Below, one piece after another: positions 16,846-23,834 of a stretch of 64,000 nt of DNA (position 1 is the first letter of the stretch; each line of letters begins with the position of its first letter). The stretch is taken from assembly GCA_910589595.1 (NCBI GenBank), contig CAJUTM010000008.1, forward strand, positions 1 to 64,000, in the 5' to 3' direction. The notes beneath the pieces were generated by a model. The model had not been told where the DNA came from. It ran no database searches and saw only the letters and a program-made list of their open reading frames with translations. This stretch comes from an uncultured Eubacterium sp. (lineage in GTDB: Bacteria; Bacillota; Clostridia; Lachnospirales; Lachnospiraceae). The translations under genes and the position numbers were made by a program.

Positions 16846-17207
16846 TGGACCTGGCGGGAATCGAACCCGCGTCCAAACCGGAATCCCACGTTCTTCTACT
16901 ATCATAGTCAGTTCTTCTGTTCTCCCAAAGGAAAACCATTCCCTCTTCCCGACGGAAACTGACATCCATCCGGATTCGGTAGCTTCATACAATCTCTCAT
17001 TTGCGCAAAGCTTAGCAAATAAGGTTCCCTGCAGAGGATGATACTGTACTTAAGCTGCAGGACACTTAAGAACAGCAGCCGCCTTTAATTAGGCAGCGTA
17101 TGCTAATTCTTTATCAGCGTTTAAATTTAAATCTGTGTTTTAACGTGGTCACAGTCCACGGATAGCTTCACCGTCTTCAGCCGGCCTGTCGAAACCAGTA
17201 CAAGCCC
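16846..17207 (-). ncRNA. ssrA: Transfer-messenger RNA
   Basis: The 5' end starts GGGCTTGTACTGGTTTCGAC and the 3' end carries GCGGGTTCGATTCCCGC and then CAGGTCC plus a discriminator A. The seven-base acceptor arms GGGCUUG and CAGGUCC pair fully with G-U help, which fixes the ends. CCA is not encoded. The tag reading frame ends in ADKELAYAA followed by TAA (about 17090-17120); upstream codons read DLNLN, and the exact resume codon is not certain. The length of about 362 bases is normal. It rescues stalled ribosomes with SmpB, which is not in the window. Confidence 0.95.
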
Positions 17208-17222
17208 GTACTGTACATGTTC

Positions 17223-17252
17223 ATATTAACATAACACTCCGGCAGACGTCAA
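17223..17252 (-). promoter_or_regulatory. Promoter of ssrA
   Basis: TTGACG (17247-17252), an 18-base spacer and TAATAT (17223-17228) on the minus strand; initiation would fall a few bases before the mature 5' end at 17207, leaving a short 5' leader to trim. Confidence 0.65.
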
Positions 17253-17289
17253 GACACTGGAATGAATTTTCAGATTTTCCAAATTTTTC

Positions 17290-18297
17290 CTACCATGTCA
17301 TATCTTTGTACTCGCTTACTTTATCTCTCTCTAACAACTCCTGCATCGCCAGCGCCGTCGGTTTATCTTCAAAAAGAACTTTGTTAATCTGCTCAACAAT
17401 CGGCATGGATACGTGGTTCCGTTCGGCAAGCTTCAAAGCCGCCCTTGCACAATTGACTCCCTCCACGACCTGTTTTATTTCCTCTTTTGCCTCGGCAAGC
17501 GTTTTCCCCTGCCCTAACAGATATCCACAGTTATGGTTGCGGCTGTGGGTACTCGTACAAGTAACAATCAAGTCGCCAATACCGGACAATCCGCCAAATG
17601 TTTCCATGCGGCCGCCAAGTTCGGTTCCAAGGCGTGCAATTTCTGCAATTCCCCGAGTCATCAAAGCCGCTTTTGTATTATCTCCCATTCCCATACCGTC
17701 CAAAATTCCGGCAGCAAGCGCAATGACATTTTTCAAGGCGCCGCCCAATTCAATACCTGTAATGTCGGGACTGGTGTACACGCGAAAACTATCGCTCATA
17801 AATACATCCTGCACAAACATCGCTGTCTTTTTGGACTTGGCGCCGACAACAACCGTTGTCGGTATTCCTCTGGAAACTTCTTCGGCATGGCTCGGGCCGG
17901 ACAGAACCGATACATCGGCCGTCGGAAGTTCATCCTCCAATATTTCACAGAGCGTCATCAGCGTATCGTCTTCAATTCCCTTGCCAACATTTACCACAAT
18001 CTGATTCTCTTTTATATAAGGTTTTGCCTCCTGTGCCGTTGGGCGGACAAAAGGAGAAGCCACGGAAAAAACAAGAATGTCCTGACCCGCACATGCCTGC
18101 TTCAAATCATCTTCAATTATGATGTTGTCCGGCAATTTAATACCCGGCAGGCGCTCAATATGCTCGCGGTTCTCCCGCAGCATCGTAATCTCATCTTTCA
18201 CTTTTGACCACACCGTAACCTGATGTCCATTGTTCGCGCACAAGATGGCAAGCGCCGTTCCCCAGCTTCCCGCCCCTAAAAAACTAACTCGTTTCAT
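17290..18297 (-). CDS. gpsA: Glycerol-3-phosphate dehydrogenase [NAD(P)+]
   Basis: 335 residues from ATG 18297 (MKRVSFLGAGSWGTALA), with AAGGAG nine bases upstream; an in-frame upstream extension is rejected. It reduces dihydroxyacetone phosphate to glycerol-3-phosphate for phospholipid synthesis. Visible are the Rossmann GAGSWGTA at 8-15, VLSGPSHAEEV, catalytic-region GGALKNVIALAAG with the conserved Lys near 190, and RGIAEIARLG. It is the last gene of der-plsY-gpsA, 31 bases after plsY, which uses its product. Confidence 0.97.
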   Translation of the reverse strand: MKRVSFLGAGSWGTALAILCANNGHQVTVWSKVKDEITMLRENREHIERLPGIKLPDNIIIEDDLKQACAGQDILVFSVASPFVRPTAQEAKPYIKENQIVVNVGKGIEDDTLMTLCEILEDELPTADVSVLSGPSHAEEVSRGIPTTVVVGAKSKKTAMFVQDVFMSDSFRVYTSPDITGIELGGALKNVIALAAGILDGMGMGDNTKAALMTRGIAEIARLGTELGGRMETFGGLSGIGDLIVTCTSTHSRNHNCGYLLGQGKTLAEAKEEIKQVVEGVNCARAALKLAERNHVSMPIVEQINKVLFEDKPTALAMQELLERDKVSEYKDMTW

Positions 18298-18328
18298 CAA
18301 TCTGTTCTCCTTTTCACTTATCAATCAT

Positions 18329-18991
18329 CTATCTTTTTTCACCAATTTTTCTCTCTGTTCCATTGAGCAGTCTTTTGATATTACCGGCATGTTTAATATA
18401 TGCGAGTGTCGTAAATGTCAATGCCAATGCCAGTAAACCAAGAAACATTGGCATCGCGCAGTACCTATATTGTAGTATTACATAAATTGGGAAATACCAT
18501 ACTACAACAAGGGAGCCCAGAGAAACATATCTGGTAATTGCCACGATAAGGATAAAAACAAGCAACCCTGCCAGAATCATAATCCAACCAAATAACGAAT
18601 TGGAAGACGAAGCAACAATTACCGCCGCAGAGACAGCAATCCCCTTTCCGCCTTTAAAATGCAAATAAAAGGGAAAATTGTGCCCAATCACAACGCCGAG
18701 GCCAATCACCATCGTCAATAAATATGTGACTTCCGGAGAATATCCCATAGCCGGACAGATGATGAGGCGGACAACAAACGTTGGAATAAACGCTTTCAGC
18801 AAGTCTCCGGCAAATGTAATGGCTCCGCCTTTTGCTCCCATCGTGCGAAGCGCATTAGTCGTTCCGATATTACCGCTGCCCTCGGACTGAATGTTATGGC
18901 CGCTCATCTTCGCCACAACATAACCAGTTGAAAAACAGCCAAATCCATACCCAACCAGCAAGAAAAGCAATGATAACCAAATCTCTGTCAT
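18329..18991 (-). CDS. plsY: Acyl-phosphate:glycerol-3-phosphate acyltransferase
   Basis: 220 residues with five to six membrane segments. It transfers acyl from acyl phosphate to glycerol-3-phosphate. Family motifs: GSGNIGTTNALRTMG near 38-52, HNFPFYLHFKGGKGIA near 104-119, and a third GG-containing loop. It starts 6 bases after der ends and is followed by gpsA, giving a compact lipid-precursor pair. Confidence 0.96.
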   Translation of the reverse strand: MTEIWLSLLFLLVGYGFGCFSTGYVVAKMSGHNIQSEGSGNIGTTNALRTMGAKGGAITFAGDLLKAFIPTFVVRLIICPAMGYSPEVTYLLTMVIGLGVVIGHNFPFYLHFKGGKGIAVSAAVIVASSSNSLFGWIMILAGLLVFILIVAITRYVSLGSLVVVWYFPIYVILQYRYCAMPMFLGLLALALTFTTLAYIKHAGNIKRLLNGTERKIGEKR

Positions 18992-18997
18992 TGTATT

Positions 18998-20323
18998 TTA
19001 CTCCTTTTCCTTTCTTTCCCTAATAAATATGCGAATCGGTGTTCCGACAAAACCAAAAGTTTCACGTATACGATTTTCAATATACCTCTGATAAGAAAAA
19101 TGCATTAGTTCTTTTTTATTGACAAACAACACAAACGTTGGCGGCTTTGTACTCACCTGTGTAATATAGAACAGTTTCAAACGCTTTCCCTTATCGGAAG
19201 GAGGCTGCTGCATTGCTACCGCCTCCGCCAATATCTCATTCAAAACGCCTGTCTGAATGCGCATGGCATGGTTTTGAATCACCGTCTCCAAACGGTCAAA
19301 TATAATCTTCACACGCTGTCCTGTCAAAGCTGAAATAAACAATATCTCCGCATAGGGAACAAACGACAAAATATCGTGAATCTTTTTCGTATACTCTTTT
19401 ACCGTAGCATTATTTTTCTCAATCGCATCCCATTTATTTACCGCAATGATTAACCCGCGCCCCCTGTCGTGGGCAATGCCGGCAATCTTGGCGTCCTGCT
19501 CGGTGACTCCCTCTACGGCGTCAATCATCAAAATCACCACATCCGAACGCTCTATCGCAGCTACCGTACGGATAATGCTATAGCGCTCTATCGCCTCTTT
19601 AATCTTACTCTTGCGCCTGAGCCCCGCCGTATCAATAAATACATAATCCTTGCCGTTATGCGAAATTTCCGTATCAATGGCATCTCTCGTTGTTCCCGCT
19701 ACATTGGAAACAATAACCCGCTCCTCTCCGAGCAGTTTATTAATCAGCGAGGATTTTCCCGCATTCGGTCTTCCCACAATCGCCACTTTCGGCCGGTCAT
19801 CCTCTTCTTTCTCCATATTCTCAACGGCAACCCATTCCGAAACGGAATCCAACATATCGCCAATCCCTAACTTAGATGTCGCAGAAATAGGATGCGGGTC
19901 TCCAATACCGAGATTATAAAACTCATACACATCTGGCATATATTTATCAAAACTATCAACTTTATTCACAACTAACACAATCGGCTTACCGGAACGCCGG
20001 AGCATATCCGCCACTTTCGCATCTGCATCCGTCAATCCCTGCCGCACATCGACGATAAATAAAATTACATCAGCCGTATCAATGGCAATCCCCGCCTGTT
20101 CCCTCATATGTTTTAACATATGGTCCTTTGCATCCATTTCAATCCCGCCAGTGTCAATGAGGGAATACGATTGATTGAGCCATGTCACATCCGCATAAAT
20201 ACGGTCTCTTGTCACACCGGGATAATCTTCCACAATAGAAATCTTCTCTCCGGCTAATGTATTGAATAGTGTGGACTTTCCTACATTAGGCCTCCCTACT
20301 ATTGCCAAAATAGGTTTACTCAT
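18998..20323 (-). CDS. der: Ribosome-assembly GTPase Der (EngA)
   Basis: 441 residues with two GTPase domains in tandem and a C-terminal KH-like domain, the diagnostic layout. G1 motifs are GRPNVGKST (10-18) and GRPNAGKSS (near 186). The DTGG and DTAG motifs and the NKVD / NKWD specificity motifs are present in the two domains. It acts in 50S maturation. A promoter lies at 20366-20394. The 3' end is 6 bases from plsY. Confidence 0.97.
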   Translation of the reverse strand: MSKPILAIVGRPNVGKSTLFNTLAGEKISIVEDYPGVTRDRIYADVTWLNQSYSLIDTGGIEMDAKDHMLKHMREQAGIAIDTADVILFIVDVRQGLTDADAKVADMLRRSGKPIVLVVNKVDSFDKYMPDVYEFYNLGIGDPHPISATSKLGIGDMLDSVSEWVAVENMEKEEDDRPKVAIVGRPNAGKSSLINKLLGEERVIVSNVAGTTRDAIDTEISHNGKDYVFIDTAGLRRKSKIKEAIERYSIIRTVAAIERSDVVILMIDAVEGVTEQDAKIAGIAHDRGRGLIIAVNKWDAIEKNNATVKEYTKKIHDILSFVPYAEILFISALTGQRVKIIFDRLETVIQNHAMRIQTGVLNEILAEAVAMQQPPSDKGKRLKLFYITQVSTKPPTFVLFVNKKELMHFSYQRYIENRIRETFGFVGTPIRIFIRERKEKE

Positions 20324-20365
20324 TCTGTTCCTCCTATGTGTTTGCTAAAACACGTTATCCTCTTT

Positions 20366-20394
20366 ATTATATTTCTTTTACGTCAGGAAAGCAA
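20366..20394 (-). promoter_or_regulatory. Promoter of der-plsY-gpsA
   Basis: TTGCTT (20389-20394), a 17-base spacer and TATAAT (20366-20371) on the minus strand, about 45 bases before the der start. Confidence 0.6.
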
Positions 20395-20438
20395 GTATTT
20401 TCCAGTTGTAAAATAACATATGTCATTTTCAAAAAAGA

Positions 20439-20540
20439 TTGACATTTCTCCAGTCTAATGGTAATCTTTTAATCAAAGAGAGGCGGTTTTGTACCACTGA
20501 CTACCTGTTAGTCCTGAGTGGGTTACTCGCTTCTTTTTTT
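20439..20540 (+). ncRNA. Candidate small antisense RNA unit
   Basis: On the plus strand TTGACA (20439-20444), a 17-base spacer and TAATCT (20462-20467) form a good promoter. About 30 bases downstream come a hairpin-forming stretch (CCACTGACTACC ... GAGTGGG) and GAGTGGGTTACTC followed by GCTTC and a T7 run ending at 20540. The predicted RNA of about 65 bases is antisense to the stop-codon end of the neighbouring minus-strand gene. No ORF is present. The call rests on promoter and terminator shape only. Confidence 0.35.
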
Positions 20541-21028
20541 ATATCCACCAAATCATACAGGTACATCTTCCCTTTCCCCGTACAGTTTACCACCAGACAA
20601 CCGGAGAAAATATTATAATTTCCTGTTTTCGTATCATTATCATAAACTGGCATAGCAAACTGCGTTATATAGTAATACCAACCATTAGCGGCAGAACCGG
20701 AATGTTTCTCTTTCCTGTTTTCTCGGAACCTTTTACCTGACGCAATCCCCAACATTTCACGGATACCTTGTGCAGCATTGGCTTTTGCCTTTGCCCTGCC
20801 ACCTTTCATTTCCCTTGTATATTTTGAACCTGCATATTCATCTGGAAAGTCTTTTCCCAAATAAACAACGTCACCTGTTTCTACTATTTCCACAATTTCT
20901 CCAACAAAGCGCTTCAGATACTTCTCCACCTCATCCCAGTCAATATTCTGTTTATTGGAAAAAATAATGTCCGGCAGAACAACAACCTTATTGCCGTTTT
21001 CATCCAGTGCGATTTCCAGTTCTTTCAT
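20501..21028 (-). CDS. Unknown protein, accessory-type
   Basis: 175 residues from ATG 21028 (MKELEIALDENGNKVVVLPD), with GGGAGGA upstream. Not recognised as a named family. It is soluble and has a helical acidic N-terminal region (DWDEVEKYLKRFVGEIVEIV). A lysine-rich middle follows (KGGRAKAKANAAQGI, about 75-90), then a beta-rich C-terminal half with WYYYITQFAMPVYDN. The mid-region recalls small proteins carried on Firmicute mobile elements, but I cannot prove that. It follows yraN, starting 27 bases past its stop, and is unexpected between yraN and der. A stem-loop covers its stop codon. Confidence 0.7.
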   Translation of the reverse strand: MKELEIALDENGNKVVVLPDIIFSNKQNIDWDEVEKYLKRFVGEIVEIVETGDVVYLGKDFPDEYAGSKYTREMKGGRAKAKANAAQGIREMLGIASGKRFRENRKEKHSGSAANGWYYYITQFAMPVYDNDTKTGNYNIFSGCLVVNCTGKGKMYLYDLVDIKKEASNPLRTNR

Positions 21029-21055
21029 ACATTCCTCCCTATCGTATTCCACCCT

Positions 21056-21412
21056 CTAATCCCCTCTGTACATAAAGGCATTGCGTATCAGCGAAATCTC
21101 TTCTCCCAATATAAAGACGACATCAAAACGAACCGGCGTATCCGGTAAAATTCTTTTTTCCCGTAAATAAAATCCGGCCGCTTTTCCTATTCGCTGCATT
21201 TTCTGCTTTGTTATCAAACCATCCGGCGCCCCATATTTCGTACCGGAACGGTATTTCACCTCGACAAAGCACAGATATCCGCCCTCTCTCGCTACAATAT
21301 CAATTTCAGCAAAACGGGTCTGATAATTTCTTGCCTCAACCACATAGCCGCACTCCTGCAAATATTCAACGGCCTTCTGTTCCTGTAAACTTCCCAATCG
21401 CCTGCGATTCAT
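21056..21412 (-). CDS. yraN: YraN family (UPF0102) nuclease-like protein
   Basis: 118 residues with the UPF0102 pattern: GSLQEQKAVEYLQECGYVV at the start, then NYQTRFAEIDIVAREGGYLCF with the catalytic-type E-I-D, followed by FVEVKYRS (ExK). This is a PD-(D/E)XK-like core and family members are about 115-120 residues. The biological role is unsettled. It lies in the usual rnhB-ylqH-yraN order. Confidence 0.93.
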   Translation of the reverse strand: MNRRRLGSLQEQKAVEYLQECGYVVEARNYQTRFAEIDIVAREGGYLCFVEVKYRSGTKYGAPDGLITKQKMQRIGKAAGFYLREKRILPDTPVRFDVVFILGEEISLIRNAFMYRGD

Positions 21413-21445
21413 TTTTCGCCGCTTCTCCTCCGTCTGTTACTGTCG

Positions 21446-21733
21446 CTATCGTTGATTCTTAATTTTATTTTGGATTCTATCCATGCTGTCTACAAAAACA
21501 AGCACTTCCGCCACAATCGAATAAAGTTCCGGCGGGATGTACTCCCCGATATCCAGCACAGAAAGCGAGCGCGCCAGTTTTTCATCTTTATGCACCGGCA
21601 CATTAGCTTCTTTTGCCACGTCAATAATTTTCTCGGCAATCCTGCCCTGACCGGTAGCAATGACTTTCGGCGCCTGCTCCCCCAGCTCGTATTCCAGTGC
21701 AACCGCTGTCTTTTTCTCTTCTCTTGGTGCCAT
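21446..21733 (-). CDS. ylqH: FlhB/YscU C-terminal-like protein (YlqH)
   Basis: 95 residues matching the cytoplasmic domain of FlhB / EscU export switch proteins, without the membrane part: AVALEYELGEQAPKVIATGQG, then AKEANVPVHKDEKLARSL and the closing IGEYIPPELYSIVAEVL. The NPTH autocleavage motif is not present. In Firmicutes this stand-alone form sits between rnhB and yraN, as here; its function is unknown. Confidence 0.92.
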   Translation of the reverse strand: MAPREEKKTAVALEYELGEQAPKVIATGQGRIAEKIIDVAKEANVPVHKDEKLARSLSVLDIGEYIPPELYSIVAEVLVFVDSMDRIQNKIKNQR

Positions 21734-21774
21734 ATCACCGCTCCTTTCTCATGTTTGACCTCTTGTTTCTGACA

Positions 21775-22533
21775 TCATATCCAAGCATGGATAAATGTCT
21801 TCCTGTGAATCGGACACGGCCCGTGCGTCTTTAATGCCGCGCGATGTTCCTCGGAGCCATATCCTTTATTTCTCTCAAATCCGTATTGCGGATACAATTC
21901 CGCGTATTCGAGCATAAGACGGTCTCTTGTCACTTTCGCCATAATGCTCGCTGCTGCAATCGACAAACTCTGCGAATCCCCTTTTACAATACCGAGCTGG
22001 CGGATTGGCACATCGGGAATCGTCACCGCGTCATTCAGCAATAAGTCCGGTACTACATGCAAATCTTCGATTGCATGCTTCATCGCCTCATAAGTGGCGC
22101 GAAGAATATTTATTTCATCGATTCTTGCCGGAGAACTCATGCCAATGCCAACACTTACCGCTTTTTCTTTTATCTCTTCGAATAACTCTTCTCTCTTTTT
22201 GGCACTGACTTTTTTGGAATCATTGAGGCCCTCTATCGTCAGGCCCACCGGAAGCACAACGGCGCCGGCTACTACCGGACCGGCAAACGGCCCTCTTCCG
22301 GCTTCGTCCACGCCGCAGATACAGGAATACTGTACGCCATATTTTCGCTCAAATGTAAGCATACTTTGTAACCGCTGCTGCTCCTTTTCATGGGACTGCA
22401 GCTTTCTCTTATATTGTTCTACCAGTTTCTTAACGCCCACGCGCTCATCTGTCGTATACTGCGAAAAAAGAGCATGCCATTGCTCTTTTTCGGCTTTTTC
22501 AAATTGCTGCTTAATCTCTTTAATACTATACAT
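21775..22533 (-). CDS. rnhB: Ribonuclease HII
   Basis: 252 residues. It cuts the RNA strand at ribonucleotides in DNA. A 70-residue N-terminal helical extension precedes the core, as in the Bacillus form. Catalytic acidic residues are visible in CGVDEAGRGPFAGPVVA (DE), and in LLNDAVTIPD (D) and SIAAASIMAKVTRD. The C-terminus GYGSEEHRAALKTHGPCPIHRKTF is typical. AGGAGCTGACA precedes ATG 22533. The usual upstream neighbours ylqF and lepB are absent; a degraded nuclease gene lies there instead. Confidence 0.96.
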   Translation of the reverse strand: MYSIKEIKQQFEKAEKEQWHALFSQYTTDERVGVKKLVEQYKRKLQSHEKEQQRLQSMLTFERKYGVQYSCICGVDEAGRGPFAGPVVAGAVVLPVGLTIEGLNDSKKVSAKKREELFEEIKEKAVSVGIGMSSPARIDEINILRATYEAMKHAIEDLHVVPDLLLNDAVTIPDVPIRQLGIVKGDSQSLSIAAASIMAKVTRDRLMLEYAELYPQYGFERNKGYGSEEHRAALKTHGPCPIHRKTFIHAWI

Positions 22534-22734
22534 TGTCAGCTCCTATACTTTATATTTATGTGTTATAAAACTCTTTCGCTTCCTGTTCAGAAATTTTTTA
22601 ACCTGTTCCTTTAACAGAATTTCAAAATCTCCTAAAAAGAGATAATGTTATCAATTTGCTCTCGGCAAGTTATCGTCTCAACATGTACCTGTCAGAATTT
22701 CCGACAAGTTCACATCCCCATCTATTCTCACACA

Positions 22735-23548
22735 TTATAAATTATTTTTCTGTTCCTCATCTAACCATTCTTTCAATTTTTTCTGTAACAACTTTTTATC
22801 TGGCAGATATAATTTATATTCTTTTGCATAAATGTTGGCATTTTCCGGGAGTGTCAAATCCACAAGAGCTTCATCGCTTTGCTTGCAAAGTAAAATACCA
22901 ATCGTTGGATTTTCATCCTCAACCTTTTCATAATGGTCAAAATAATTCACATACATCTGCATTTGTCCCAAATCCTGATGCGTAAGTTCATCGATTTTAA
23001 AATCTATAAGGACATAACATCTTAACAGTCGGTTATATAGAACCAAATCCACATAAAAATTTTTATCACGAAATTAAAGTATTTACATTCCAATTCGAAC
23101 GTATCGCCTCATTCTCATAAAAATCTCTTTCATCCCTGTTTTCTATACGCATAAGCACCTGATAATGCGTCCAACTGAGTTTAAAAGGCAGATTGTTATA
23201 TGCCATTTCCAATTGTCCAATTCCCGATTGGATAATTTCATCTTCCCTGTCTTTATATGCCACATAAAACTGCCGCATCCCAGCTACATTGCTTCTTGAA
23301 AAACCTCTGCCATATTCTGTCAGATATGCCAACAAGGAATCTACTATTTTAGCTCCATATTTTGCCCTTTCAGAGCCTTGTTGTTCCTGTTCAACAATAT
23401 ATCTCCCCAGTAAAAAACTTGTAAGTACCGTAATTGCATTTGCCATTTGTCCCATATTATTTCTGGCACTATCAATCAGCTTTTTTGATTTATCATATAA
23501 AGTCTGAAATTCTTTATTATCTATCATTTCCTTTTTTTCATTCTTCAC
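22735..23548 (-). pseudogene. YhcG/DUF1016 family PD-(D/E)XK nuclease, internally deleted
   Basis: The 5' part (23066-23548) encodes the DUF1016 N-terminal helical domain (MKNEKKEMIDNKEFQTLYD ... LSWTHYQVLMRIEN ... EAIRSNWNVNTL). It stops at TGA just after NTLIS. The 3' part, in another frame (22735 to about 23062), encodes the PDDEXK end: RDKNFYVDLVLYNRLLRCYVLIDFK, then LTHQDLGQMQMYVNYFDHYE. Family members have roughly 100 residues between these points, including a glycine-rich FAFVGRQ-type strand, which is missing here. So a deletion fused the ends out of frame. The active-site D and the D-x-K remain in the 3' fragment. Confidence 0.85.
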
Positions 23549-23783
23549 TCTGACATCTCCAAATAATTTTTTTACTATATAGTTAGCACTATATGATAAG
23601 AATTAGATAAACAAAACAAGTATTAATCCTTTTATCCATATTTCTCTTCAACATAATTATCCATCCACTATTCCGTCTCCATTCTTAATTCACTAAACTC
23701 TATGATATATAACTTTATAAAAATCGTAATCACATTCTCATTATACACACCCCGACCGGCAATGGCAATGCCGTTTTATCCCC

Positions 23784-23831
23784 TAAAAATACATGGAAGC
23801 AAATAAAAACAAGTTTTATCTGCTTCCATGC
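23784..23831 (-). terminator. Terminator of the pilus operon
   Basis: A 10-bp perfect stem CATGGAAGCA / TGCTTCCATG, with inner A/T pairing, is followed on the minus strand by TATTTTTAG. It starts directly after the stop codon at 23835. Confidence 0.8.
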
Positions 23832-23834
23832 GCA

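Noticed and set aside
16840..16890. Isolated tRNA gene (GCGGGTTCGATTCCCGC T-arm)
   Set aside because: The T-arm belongs to tmRNA; the acceptor arm pairs with the tmRNA 5' end and there is no anticodon arm.
22557..22650. Minus-strand frame ending EILLKEQVKKFLNRKRKSFI just before rnhB
   Set aside because: The stretch reads like coding sequence but has no start codon and no recognised homology; a remnant of the missing upstream gene is possible but unproven.
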